The notes under the pieces were generated by a model, which did not search any database, was not told the origin of the DNA, and saw only the letters and a list, made by a program, of their open reading frames with translations. From assembly GCA_013398055.1 (NCBI GenBank), contig VZRS01001761.1, positions 287-64,286 on the forward strand: a stretch of 64,000 nucleotides of DNA. Direction: 5' to 3'. The DNA comes from Ifrita kowaldi (lineage: Eukaryota; Chordata; Aves; Passeriformes; Cinclosomatidae). This document shows, piece after piece, positions 47,150 to 59,201 of the stretch. Position 1 is the first letter of the stretch. The number at the start of each line of letters is the position of its first letter. Position numbers and translations under genes: made by a program.

Positions 47150-50100
47150 TGAAAATGTTTTTATCTCTCGGGTTCAGTTCAGCTTTCATAGCGAATCACT
47201 GGAGGTCTGCCATGAAATACAACAGCAGCAGAATTCAGGGGAGAGAGAGGTAAATGCTCTCTCCTTCTTGCTGCCCGTGGGGAGGAGAAGGCCCTTTTTA
47301 CCCGTCCTGGGTGCCCAGAAGAGCCTCCTTGTTTGTGCTCAGAGAGTGGAATAAGGGATCATTCACTCAGGAATATTCCTATGACCTAATGTTACCTCCC
47401 TGAGTAAGAGCCTGGGCTGTAAATCAACCTTATTTGTGAATTGTTTTTGTGGAAGCTTCTTTTTACTTTCTTTTTCGTCACTTAGGGAGAATATGGCAAA
47501 CCAGCCTCCTAATTTTAGGTGCCTGAATTAGATGGTTTGAGACTTGGGTTCTGTTCTGTTTTGGTACTTTCCTTGGCTGATGAAGAGCAAGGAAGCTGCT
47601 TTTGCTGTGTTTGATTTTATTTCTTTACATACAATTATGTCTTCAGCCTTTTTTTTTGTCTTTACTATTTCTTCTTTCTAACAAGCTTCTGCTTGCCATA
47701 GTGTTTAGTTTCACTAGTAATTTGCTCCAGTCCTTATTCTATTTCAAGTGCAATATTTTTCAGGATTTGCTCTGTGCTAATTTAAAAATAATTGCTGCTT
47801 GAGGATTTTAGTCAATTCATAGTTAACAAAATAAGAGATGGGATGTTTTTTTGTGCTGAAGGAACATTCTTGAGGTAGTGCAGAAAACTCATTTGTTTTT
47901 TTTTCCAGTCATTGTACTGATTGTACTAAGAGCTTTTTCTTGTTTACTGTTCAGTTTGTGAAGGCCATGTGGAGTGTTTCTGGCCCTGCTTGTCCTCCCT
48001 CCAAAATTCTGCCCACAGAATGACCCAATAGAGTGCTCTGTTAGAAATTCAAGTTCCAAAAAGTCCATTTTTGTTTACTTGAACCTGCAGCAACTGTTGC
48101 AGGACATTGTGTCTGATTTTTCCCCCCCATATTTTAAACCTTTTTAACTTGGGAAATATCAGGGTTTGGAGCTTGTATGTTTTGACACATTACTTTTAAA
48201 GTTGCCATCAATCAGGGATCTGGAAAGCCGAGTGCTCTCTGAATCTGGCAGTTTGATTGATAATTAACAAAGTGTCTTGGTGCCTTTTCTCTAGGTTTGA
48301 TAAAAAATAGTTCTAAAAAATAGTTCAGAAGAAAATATTTCAAGCTGTGGTAACACATGTCAAGATTGGATTTACCACAAAACCAGACTGGATTTTATAG
48401 AAAGCTTTAATCAGATTACCTGAAATGTTCAAATTATTTTAAATTCTAATATTTACATTCAGTAGATACAAGTAGACTTCCCAGGTATCTTAATTCAAGT
48501 GTATTTCATGGTTGCTTAGAAATCAAGGTTGAAATGCTACCCAGACTATTAAAAATCAAAGTTTGGATTGTAATTTGGAAACACTAATTTTGCTGAGGGA
48601 AGAACACGATTTAACCTTTGCTCTTGGTCCACACGTTGCTGTTCCACCCCCAATCCACCCCCCAGAAAGAGCTGGCGTAGCAGAAAGTGTCCAGCCGGCA
48701 CTGCCCCATGTCTCTGATTGATCCCCCAAAAGTAAAGGTACAGATCCCTGACATCTCTGTTTCTGCACTGGTGACAATCCAAACAAGCCCTCAGACCTTG
48801 CTTGCAAATTTTGTAAGGCTGCTGGTTAGTGTGTAACACAGGGCAGCCTTGGAATGAGGCTCGACACCTGCAAACACACTTTGCACAAGCCAAAATGGTT
48901 TTAGTAAAACATTGGAATAAATACGTGCAAAACTGGAATTCAAGAGTCTGGTTAATCTCCTAAGGTTAGAAATACACACAGGAAATAAATAGGATGAAAC
49001 AAAGCCTTTCCATGGTAAATGCAATATGAAGTGGTGTGAGAGAAAAGTATCTCTCTGTTTACACATGGTAAATGTATCTCCAAAGGTTATTTTAATAGAG
49101 ATGCTTTCCTGAAAGTAAACAGCGTAGGATGAACTTGCAATGTTGAGGCAAAGTTGTTCCTAAACAAATGTGCATATCATGTGAACCCAAGTTTCAGACA
49201 AACCAGACATAGAAGGTGGACAGTGGTGCTTGCCAAGGTTCTTTGATCTCCATGTTGCATTCCATCTTTAGTCATAAAGACACAGGCTGGCTTTCTTGCA
49301 GTTATAAGAAGCTAAAATAATGAATTTCGTGTTGATGCCGAGCTAGAGATACAGAACAGTAGCAAATGTATAAATACATAGAAAGTTAGATGGAGACTTG
49401 GAGAAATAAAGGTGATAAACAGACTAACAGCTGCTGTCACATGTTTCCATTCTGACAGACCTTCAGCAAGCTGCTTTGCCATGAATAGTTGCATGGTTTA
49501 AACCCCATGATTACAATAATGACATGTGGTAACTGAGCATTCATTCTGCTGCTGCTGTTTCATTGAAATAAAGACACTGGATAGAAAACTGCTCTCAATA
49601 GCTTACAATGCCATAGTGTTGTTAATGGTATTTAGGAATCTTTGAGCACACTAAGTAAATGGAAACCACATTATGAAAACTAGGTTTGTTTAGACAAAAA
49701 GAGCAAGGTTTTCTGTGTTATACAAGTATAGAGGATGTTTTTTTCCTGTGGAGTACTGCTCATGGTAGCAGTTCAGAGTATAACAAGCATCTTCAGAGAA
49801 ATTACTGTTCCTACTGTTCTTCAATCTGAACATAAATCTTTAAGATTTGGTGCAAAGCTCAGTGCAGTCCACTGCAAAAGAGCCAGTTAAATGACTTCGT
49901 ATCTTAACATTTAGCAAGTCTCATTATCTCATGGTAAGCAAAAAACAAAACAAAAAAACCCCCAACCTCCTACCCTCAAACCAAATTCAGATGGAATGTA
50001 TAAAACAGTCTATTGAATTCTCTTCATAAGAACCAACTGAAAAGACGCTCTATGAAAATGTAAGATTTTTGGTGAAAATAAATTATTTTGTAGAAACCAA

Positions 50101-52730
50101 ACGGTTCTGAACACCATGTGGATTTTAAAAAAGTTTCCCACAAAAAAGGCCTGATATGTGAGAATAAAATGTTAGAAGCCTTTTTCTGGGGAACAGTAGG
50201 TGCTACTGCCATTGAATAGTTTAAGTTATTGATATTTTAAGAAAAGCTTCTTTTTAAAATCTGGGGCTGTGGCCCTTTTTTCTCAGGCAAGCTTTAATGA
50301 GCTCGGCTGAGCTAGAGGCAGGAGCCAGCCTAAGCCTGGGCTTCCTGAAACCAAGAGGCATCAATGCTTAACAACATTTTGTATTAAAAAATGCTTTGTA
50401 ATTGGGAAATACTCAATATTTAGCTGTACTTGGAGAACAAAGCCAACATTTGTGCTGCTTAAATGTTGTTCTTACCCAAGTTCAGAGTAATGGAATCTCA
50501 AAGGACTTGTTAGGCACAACTTTGATTCCCTATGAAAGTACTCAGAGGGGACTCAGATTACAGCTGCCCTGAAATCTACTGGTGAGAAGCACAGTAACAT
50601 TATTAAGTATTACAAACTATTGTTATTATCAAAATTACCAAAATCAGAGTCATAAAGTAGGATTAAAGCTTGTCTGTATAATCAAGGTATTTTTTATATA
50701 GTACTTTCTTCTTGCCAGTTGAATACTGTCACATTACAACTTCAATTCCTTCATGGTAACATTACAAATATTATCATCTAGCTCTTCCTATTAGTTGTAA
50801 TTCTGCTCTCATGCATCCTATTCTTGTATTTTAGCTATAACTTAAGAATTCTCTAGATAGTATACTTTGGCTGTGGAAAGAATAAAACCCCTGCTGATTA
50901 TAGCTTCCTAATTAGGAGGTTGTAACTTAACCAGGATGTATTTTATAACCTTTTTGACACAAGGTTGCACAGCACTTTAGGAATTTAATTTCTCAGTTTG
51001 CTGTGTTTTGTCAGCTCTTTGAGGCTGACAGAGCCCAAGGCTGTCAGCTCTCCCAGGGGACACTGCAGGAGAGTGGGATGCTTCCAAATTGCTTGGAGTG
51101 GTGAGCAGAAATACAACTCAGGAGTGCTTCTCTCTCCCCCTCTAAGGTGGATTATATATGTGAATTGTTCCTACTTTTTGTTGCCTTATAAAATTATAGT
51201 TGCACACCAAAATACTGCCATGTGCAGGCAGTTGATGTGTCAGGCAGTGACGGGGCAAACATCTCAGGCCATTCAGCTTAGCTGGAATCTGTGGTGACAA
51301 CAGCCAAGAAAATAAGCCATCAGGCACTTACAAAGTCATGTGTAGCTTTTCATAAGATAGAGAAATTGCATAACTTTCTTATTTTCTATTTTAAATTGGT
51401 GTAAAACACATTTTAAGTGAGGCTTGGTCTTGCAAAGTGCCTCTCATTGACTCTGTTAAGAGAGAAGGTACCTGTAGCCTTAGAAAGGTATTTGTTGTTT
51501 TTATCTCAGTGCTGGATTAAACCTCTGAAATTGTGTAAAAGAAATAGTCTTGGACTTTCAGAACTCAAAACTAACTTGTTAAAAAATTAGAATAACATAA
51601 AAAATACGTGTCTGGTAAATCAGTTTTCTAGCTGGGAACTATCTTGTTTGCATTCAGTAAGGAAAACATTTTTGTTTGTATGGAATAGTTGAACAGCTGT
51701 TTCTGACTATTTGCTCTATAAAGAAAAACAGGGTATTGTCACAGATCTCTGTGAGCTCTCTTGTATATTAATTTATTTACTAGATACTGTTACTATACTC
51801 AGCAGAGCCCCCTGCTGTTATAAATCCTCCTCAAATACCTTTCTATGTTTTGCTATGTCTGGACCTTACCAGTCAAGGAAAAAAAATTAAAAATCCAAAT
51901 GTAAACTCAAGGTCCTGGTTGCATGGATTTGTTCTGGATTCAGGAATGTTGTGCCTACATAGAACACATCTGCATTTTGGCAGCAGTCACAGTTTGTATG
52001 GAAAATAAACCTGACTTGTCTTCGTGTATCTCTGGAGAAAGACCTACGCCAATGGACTGGTATAGGCTGGAAACAATATGCAGGGAGAACAGGGAAACAA
52101 ATCCACCCTCTGAGTCATAACTTAAATACTGAGGAGGAAAGGAAAAGGGCAAATAAGCCAGTCTAGTAACTGTGTACACAGCCAGAAACCACCACACACA
52201 TGGGGGAGCCTCAGTGCTCACAAGGACAGAGCAGGACGTTCTCATGCCCTGTGTGGGAACCAGGTTCAATGCAGAGACTTGTGGAAGAGGAACAAAAAAA
52301 TCAACAGGTTGTACTGGCACAGGAGAGGACATTGCAAACGATGTTTGATTCTTTATTCATCACACTGTATTGGAAGTAAGGATGGAGAGGGCTGGCATGA
52401 CAATCTGGAGGATACTCGCTAGGACATAAATGCATTACTGTGTCAGAAATTCGGGCCCCGCTGAGATAGCTGTTCTTCTTGCTCTGGTCCTGGTCCTGAT
52501 AGTGGTTTGGCAGTAGCACACTGCTGTCTGAGGACATTGTACTCGAAAGCATCCTATTTGTGAGTGTAACCCCACTCAGAGACACGGCCAGACACCCCGC
52601 TCTTGGACCACCAGGCTCCCAAAGGCACCAGGGCAGCAGGTGATAAACATCCCCCTCTGCTGCGGCTTGTTTTTTTCTGAATTGAGATGGAGACCAGAGA
52701 AATGGTGTTTGGTGCTTCCTGACGGCATGG
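47150..52730. other. GPT2-C16orf87 intergenic interval
   Basis: About 5.6 kb of AT-rich sequence between the two promoter islands. Open frames exist on the minus strand (for example 48549-48893 and 51955-52585), but none has a recognised domain or a convincing splice partner. No CR1 or RNA gene was identified. Confidence 0.6.
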
Positions 52731-52766
52731 ACATTTCAGTCAGGCTCCCGCCAATGCCGGGCTCCC

Positions 52767-52820
52767 TCATTCCGGGTCCCCTCATCATTCCGGGTCCCCT
52801 CATCATTCCGGGTCCCCTCA
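52767..52820. repeat. Three perfect copies of an 18-bp tandem repeat
   Basis: Unit tcattccgggtcccctca repeated exactly three times. Each unit contains CCGGAAT on the minus strand, an ETS-like core. A degraded fourth copy may precede it (gccgggctccc). Confidence 0.95.
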
Positions 52821-53030
52821 GACCCCGGGCCGTTCCCAGCGCGGCCGCCAGGGGGCTCCGAGCGCCGCCCGCGCGCAGCCAATCCGGGGGCGTGGGCGGG
52901 GTCGGCCGTTCGCGCGCGCGGGGATAGGCGGGGCTTGTCCTGTGTCGGGGGCGCGCGGGGCTCCTCAGGCTCCTCCCGCCACCTCCTGCTCTGGCCGCCT
53001 CCTCCTGTTCGCTCCTCCCGCTCCTCACGC

Positions 53031-53108
53031 CGGCTCCTCACTTCACCTCCTTCCTCCCGCTCTTCTCGCCGGCTCTTCACTCCACCTCCTTCCTCCCGCT
53101 CCTCCCGC
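53031..53108. repeat. Two copies of a 39-bp pyrimidine-rich tandem repeat
   Basis: Units 53031-53069 and 53070-53108 differ at only a few positions, and a partial third unit starts at 53109. The + strand is almost free of A, so the region from about 52960 to 53120 is a strand-asymmetric polypyrimidine tract just above the start codon, probably in the 5' UTR. Confidence 0.9.
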
Positions 53109-53175
53109 CGGCTCCTCCCGGGGCGGGCGGTGCTTGGGCCGCGGCCGTGTCAGTCCGGCCACGGCAGCAGCGAGC

Positions 53176-53241
53176 ATGTCCTCCAGTAGGGCCAAGAAAG
53201 TGAAGATGGCCACCAAGTCCTGCCCGGAGTGCGACCAGCAG
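53176..53241 (+). CDS. C16orf87: C16orf87 exon 1
   Basis: Twenty-two codons, beginning MSSSRAKKVKMATK and ending CPECDQQ at donor gtgagc. It carries the first CxxC pair. Confidence 0.96.
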
Positions 53242-56200
53242 GTGAGCGGCTGCCGGCGGAGCGCTGGGCTGCGGAGGGCGGAGCGGGCAGACCGGCTCCG
53301 TGCGGCTGCGAGTCGATGTTTGTGTGAACTAAATGGTTGTTGCCTTTGCAGCTTCTGCATGGAATGTGGGTTGAACACCGCGTCCCTCTGGCAGGGTAGT
53401 GGAGTAGTTGTATTGTGCTGAGAGGTTTCTGCGAGACTGCAGAACCGCTTGTTTATGTGCTAGCGTTGTTTAGTAACTGTGCGATTTGTTAAAAATACAA
53501 TGAACTGGGAGATTTATATAATGCAGTTTGCACTTTGGATGACTAATGTGCCCACGGCGCTGGGCAGGAGATGGCTCAGAGGTTTTGTTTTCTCATGGGG
53601 TGGTTTGGAAGCACCGAAATCGAGACCTTTAGTGCAATTTCTGCCCTGTTCCCGAGTGCCCGCGTGAGCTGTTCGTGTCCCACTGCGGGTTCCTTGTGCG
53701 CACAAAATGGAGCTGCTCACACTCACACACGAGCGGCAGCTGCTTTGCACCGCTGCCGTGTCAGGAGCTTGTCTCCGTTTACTGGGAATGATGTGAGTAT
53801 TAAAAGCAGACGAGTTCGTTCCAGCGGAGCGCCGAACAATGGCCCGGCGCTGCAGCGGCGGCCGTGGGGCTCGGCCGAGGGGCAGCGCCTGTCACATGCG
53901 CTCCTGGGAACCTCGGCTCTGTTACGTGACCCTGGAAAGTCACCCCTATTCACTGGTTTAGCCATACTAAAAAAAAAATCAGTAGTCTCATATAATATTT
54001 CTCTACTTGCATAGCTTTAAAAAAATCGCATTATTTGTTCTGACTTGCATAGTTTTTACAGTGTTCCTACTCATCCTGGCACAGTTGGGAGTGCTGAGCT
54101 GTGTGTGGGCGTCCTTTCATGTTTTAACCAACAGATCAACCACTGCAAATGCACGTTAAGCACGTCACTGAAATACTATTTCTGAGAAAGAAATCGTGTG
54201 CCAAGTTCTGGTTATTCAGTTGGTGAAAGAAGAAACGAAAATGAGTGAGAAGTCATATATGAAAGTGGTGGTGTTTTTGTTTGTTTTGGGTTTTTTTAAT
54301 AAGTGTAGTGAATGTCAAACTACCAACAGTAAGTAAACAAACATTGCAGGCTTTTTAAGCTGACGTGAAAACTTTCACTTTGTTTTGCACTTACATGCAT
54401 ATCATGTGTTTTAGTTTTTGTCAATATAGATTTTCTGTTAGCAACTCTTCTGTGGCTTACATGGATTTAATGTGCATATATGTTCTGCCTTGGCACACGT
54501 TGCTCATAGGACCTTGTTTTCCACTGCCAAATACTTGAGAGGGAGCAAGGAACTGAAGCCTACAGTACAAGTGAACCCTTTGCAGAGTTTAAGGAAACTC
54601 TCATGTAATTCTTAAGTGACGGTGTCCTGTACTGGTGTTTCTTAAATTCTTCCGTAAGCAAGGGCTCAGCATTTTTTTGTGATTTTTTCACTAGAGGTGG
54701 CATGCATGGAAATAGACAGCCACAATTATTGGAGCGAAATATTGAGTAACACTTCTTAGACTTTAAAATATTTTTCTGTTGTAATTTAGATAATACATCA
54801 TATTACAATATTTTCACAACCAAAGCATAGCCCCATTAAACTAGAGAGCCTGAAGTACTTGCACTCAATCTGAGGAAATAATTATCACTTCTTAATTTAG
54901 CATCAGGTAAAATGTCTTGTATGAGAAAATTTCCTTTTTGTTAGGAAAATGTTAAACAGCGTGAAATAGTGTTTAGGACTCTGTTGCCTTAATTATGTTA
55001 CAGGATGTTATCAGTGTGGGTCTTCAAAGGATAACCGATAGGTTTCGGTGATAAACCCCTTCCCCCAGACCCCCCACCCTCAAATGGTGCACACCCCTCC
55101 CTACATGCTAAACCTGTAACACGAGAACAGTATTGTTCCGTTAAACAGAGCTGAGTTCGTTGAAAAATACTGACTCTGTTCCAATCCCCTGGGGTGGCTT
55201 TGCCAAAGTTTTTTTTTAGGCCAAGCCTGGAAACGTAATTATTGGAGAGACCCAAGTGTTCAAAAATGGATTTAGCTGGAACTCTGTATCACCTTAAGAA
55301 CACACACGAATTATCTGCTAGATAGTAGGGTTGTAGTACTGTTACACTGACGTAGGAACAAGGAAGCAAGCGTGCACACAAGTCTGCTAAATTCTGACCT
55401 TTAAGGTTCAATAAACCTCTATTGGACTTGTTTTTATTATGTCACTGTCTCCATAAAGAGAATTAAAATCTCTAGTTCTGTAAAACCTGTATGAAAAAGT
55501 CTATCTGTAAGCTTTTTGTTGGGTGAAGTGCAGGAGTTCAGATGTGCTACAGAAAGCAAAATAATTTGTTTATTCTGAGTAGCAGTTAAGTTCCCCTTTA
55601 CAAATTCACATACTAATTTGGCAGGGTTTTTTGAGTCAGTAGAACTTTGGGACTTGGTGCTTCTCCATGTCTGGTTAAATTGAGGAGGCAGTTGTGGTTT
55701 TGTGCTCCTGTTTGTTTTAGTGGACATTGGCAAACTTGTAGTGACCTGTCTTAAAGACATTTGAGAAATTACCTCCTGCCTTTTTTCCCTCCACTGTCAT
55801 GCTACAGCATGACTCCACTTTCATATGTGTTATTTAATCTCTTCCAGATCGCTGCCTAAACTTGCTTTGATTTGTGTTTTCAGTCTTAAACCTAATCAAA
55901 GCAACATGGTGTATTCCTTACTACTCTAAAAGATCTCAAAAGATCTTGGCACTAAGGTAATGAGGTTTGTAATTTATCAGTGTTGCTTTTTAAAAATTGC
56001 TCTGAGTGGATTTTTGTTATTTTTCATATTAAATGTGGCATTTCTTGTTTTACATAGTCTTTTTCTGGGGGAGCATACTGCTGCTGTCTGCTTAGCTGAT
56101 CAGAGGCACTGTATTCTCGGAAACTCCTGGGCCTGCAGTCAGTTCTTGCCTGGCTGGGCTGGGTTATTTGCATTTTGGATTAACGAGGTCCTTCTGTACC

Positions 56201-59200
56201 CACCCGGCCTTGTCTGCAGCGCTGTGGCAGTGTGCTACAAATGCATCTGTTTTGCTTCAGGCTCTATTGTGCCTCTAAAGCTGCTCCTGCTCTCTAAAGG
56301 AGCTGCTTTCAAATGCTTCTGAAAGTGAATGCATTCACAACGTACTGACGGTTTTAACTCATAATTTATTTTTTTTTTCAAGTAAATAGAGGAAGCAAAA
56401 CTGGAAATGTCTGACTGATTTGACTGCTGATATTTGAGAGCTCTGAAGAGAAATTGTAATTCTGTTTTAATTCAGCCTTCCTTTAATGCTCTCTATTTTC
56501 CCCCACCCCCTTCCTGCCATTCTGGGGAAAAGTAGTGCAAAGCAATCCCAACAGCTGTACATTTCAAGCTTGATTTTTAACAACTGCATAAAGAAAAGGC
56601 TTGGTGAGTGATTTACAGCCGAATCTGGTTTTACTATGTTTAAATACAGTAACAATACAGGCCATAGTTTGCAGTACAGACTGAGTTTGAAGGGTTATCT
56701 CTGAGGACAAAATGTGAGTTACTAAGTGTGTTTTTTCTACATGGGACAGGAGTTTTGTCATAATTTGAAGTAATCTGAAAAAATTTGTCTTTTGTTTTCC
56801 CAGGTTCCTGTTGCATGTAAATCATGTCCCTGTGGCTACATATTTATCAGTCGAAAACTCTTGCATGCTAAACGTGCTGAGAGATCACCACCCATCACAG
56901 GTAATACTTATGGCAGGGGGAGAAGGGGGCAACAGTTCTTTCCCCTTATTTCCTGGAGGCAGAAGATTGTGTTTGACTTCTCTGTGTAAATTGACTGTTG
57001 TCAGTTCACTTTCTCATAAATTTGTGCATGGAAGACTTCGAATATTTTAATTTTTCTTGAATTTTGAGGAGAGGGGAAAGCTGGTATTTTCAATCTTCCT
57101 TTGTACTTGTGATGTTGGCATTTATTCTGTGTATGTTCTGGCTGCACACATTGATCACTATGCAAAATAACTCCTCAGAGAATGGTTTGTGTTAATCCTG
57201 TTTTGAAGCTAAATGTGTAGGGGTCCCAAAAGGATCTGATTTCAGAGTACATGCCGATTGAAGCTGGGTTTTCTGAAAATAAAAAATTGGTCATAATGTT
57301 TAATCTAAAACTGGGTGGGTCTTGCTTCTCTCTCCATGATTAAATTAAATAGTGCTTTTTTTGTGGTAACTTGTGCGTCTTTTGTTGATGGACACAGTAA
57401 GAAGTCAGTTGAATGTGCATTCTGGCATGAATAGCATTCTCCTTGTGTTAATTTTTATCACTTTCTCCAGTAGCAGGAATTAGTCAGAACAAGATTTATA
57501 TTAAAAAACCCAACCAAACAAAAAAAGGTGACCCAAACCCAACAAATATCTGATCTATAATATCTACTTTTTAAAATGATCTACTAGACCTACAAAATGG
57601 AAGTCAGCTATTTGATGTTTTGTATCAATGTTTTGAGGGATAGTTGTAGATTACCACTTGTAGGAATTAGGTGACATTGTGCTGACAACTGAACTTTCAA
57701 GGTAGAGGAGGTTAAGAAATGTCTGTGATAGGTTGGAAGTGTTGGTCAATTTTCTTTCCTCTTCTCCGTTTTTTGATAGTTACCAAATAAAGCTGAAGGC
57801 CATCATCTGGTTGTATAATTCAGCTTTGTACAGAGGAAATGCACCAGTTGAGGCAAAATGAGTATGTTCTGGGGGCCATCCTGCTGGAGAGCAGCTCTGG
57901 GAAGTGCTTTTTACTGTGAGCGTGACCAAGCACTGGCACAGGTTGTCCAAGAGGTTGTGGAGTCTCCATCCTTGGAGGTACTCAAAAGCCTTCTGGATGT
58001 GGTCCTGGCCAACTGGCTCTTGGGGTGGCCTTGTGTGAGCAGGGGTTGGGCAGGTTGGTCTGCAGAGGTTCCCCTGCTACCTCACCCTGGCTGTGACACT
58101 GTGAAATACAGGTTCTGTATTAGCATTAGTGACTGGACCCTGCTGTCCAGCTTGTACCCTGTGTCTGTGCAAGATTAATGGGACAACTGCAGCCAGAAGA
58201 AATCAGTTCCCCAGAGAGATACAGTAGGAGACTGTGTATGTCTATATTGTGCTCCTAAGGTAACCACAACTTTTAGAAAGTGTTGTTTCAGTATTTTCAG
58301 CTGTACAGCTACTGCAGAATGGTGCTGCAGCCTTGCAAATGTGCAGCTAATCCATGAGTGTGCTGTGGTGAGTGTACTATTTTTGGCACCCAAGCTCATT
58401 AATTCATACTTAACTTCAGATAAAACTCATGTAAATACTCTTTTCTTTTAATGACTTTGGTGTTTAGGAAAACAATATACCTGTTCAGCATTGGACATGA
58501 GAAGGCCTTGTCATAGGCTGGATGTGGTGGGACACCTATGCTGTGTTTTGTGGCATTTACTGGCAGCACTGTTGACTCAGCATTCAATTTGTCTGAGCAG
58601 CAATAATGATTTCGTTTTTAGTGTCAAAAGAAGCCCAAGTGCTGTGGTGTTTGCTGTATGATAAACTTTTGCTGGTGGAACAGATACAATGGGCTGTCTT
58701 AAAGGCTGTGATGTGTGCAGTTTGTGTTCCCATCTTATTTGGGAAACAGCTTCTTGTGTACCAGCAAACATCTCATGCTGCAAAATGCATTTGAAGTAAT
58801 TAAAGGCTTGATCCTTGTAATTAAAATGTGAAGTGTCCTTCTAGATCTGACACCTTAATTTCTGCATGGATATCATACAGATGCAATTGTTCTGTAAAGG
58901 TATAGGCATCTGACCACTTTAAAGGAAAAGATTGATTTGGTGGGGTAAGCATTAAGAGTAAATTAAGAACAAAGGTGAAAACAACCCTGGATCATGCCAT
59001 TTCTGTTCATTTGCACAGAAAACAAGAGTGAGGCCAAAAGGAGGCGGACAGAGAGAGTTAAGCGAGAGAAGATAAATTCTGCAGTAAATAAAGATTTAGA
59101 AAACCGAAAAAGATCCAGGTCTAACAGCCATTCAGATCATAGCAGACGAGGAAGAGGAAGACCTAAGAGTGCCTCAGCGAAAAAGCACGAGGAAGAAAGA

Positions 59201-59201
59201 G
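53176..59201 (+). CDS. C16orf87: C16orf87 orthologue, UPF0547 family (3'-partial, exons 1-3)
   Basis: Small conserved vertebrate protein of poorly known function; I recall reports linking it to MIER1/HDAC complexes. Exons 53176-53241, 56804-56900 and 59019-59201 join in phase to about 115 codons. The human protein is 154 residues, so about 38 C-terminal residues are missing; a scan of 59202-64000 for the expected EKQEKEIDIYANL-like exon found nothing. Visible: N-terminal RAKKVKMATKSCPECDQQ and VACKSCPCGY, with Cys at 16, 19, 27, 30 and 32 forming a likely zinc-ribbon-like site; then a very basic tract (EAKRRRTERVKREK, NRKRSRSNSHSDHSRRGRGR) that suggests nuclear localisation and perhaps nucleic-acid contact. 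The start is the first ATG after the CpG-island promoter and agrees with the human N-terminus. Confidence 0.96.
53242..56803 (+). other. C16orf87: C16orf87 intron 1
   Basis: GC-rich for its first 700 bases, a continuation of the promoter island, then AT-rich. No RNA gene, exon or recognisable repeat was seen. Confidence 0.7.
56804..56900 (+). CDS. C16orf87: C16orf87 exon 2
   Basis: Encodes VPVACKSCPCGYIFISRKLL, then HAKRAERSPPIT plus one base. It supplies the second cysteine cluster (CxxCxC). Acceptor ttttcccag, donor gtaata. Confidence 0.97.
57845..58106 (+). mobile_element. CR1 LINE fragment in C16orf87 intron 2
   Basis: Contains gcactggcacaggttgtcc, gaggttgtggagtctcc, a tccttggaggtactcaaaagcc block, gtcctggccaactggctc and gagcaggggttgggcaggttgg in the order found in CR1 3' regions, ending in a degraded ctgtgacactgtgaaat tail. 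It is more diverged than the copy at 18068. Edges are approximate. Confidence 0.8.
59019..59201 (+). CDS. C16orf87: C16orf87 exon 3
   Basis: Encodes (E)NKSEAKRRRTERVKREKIN, SAVNKDLENRKRSRSNSHSD and HSRRGRGRPKSASAKKHEEE, then R plus one base. It is strongly basic, Arg/Lys/Ser-rich, and nearly identical to human. The GRGRPKS stretch resembles an AT-hook core. Acceptor tgcacag, donor gtatga. Confidence 0.97.

Larger units (their letters stand above)
52740..53330 (+). promoter_or_regulatory. C16orf87: CpG-island promoter of C16orf87
   Basis: CpG-dense DNA upstream of and across exon 1. It holds a CCAAT box in gcagccaatccg at 52879-52883 and GC boxes GGGCGGGG at 52894-52901 and GGCGGGGC at 52927-52934, about 240 to 300 bases before the ATG. 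There is no TATA box. Two short tandem repeat arrays lie within it. Confidence 0.65.

Noticed and set aside
48549..48893. 114-codon minus-strand Cys-rich frame
   Set aside because: Two overlapping frames of similar length and no splice sites in register or recognised domain suggest chance.
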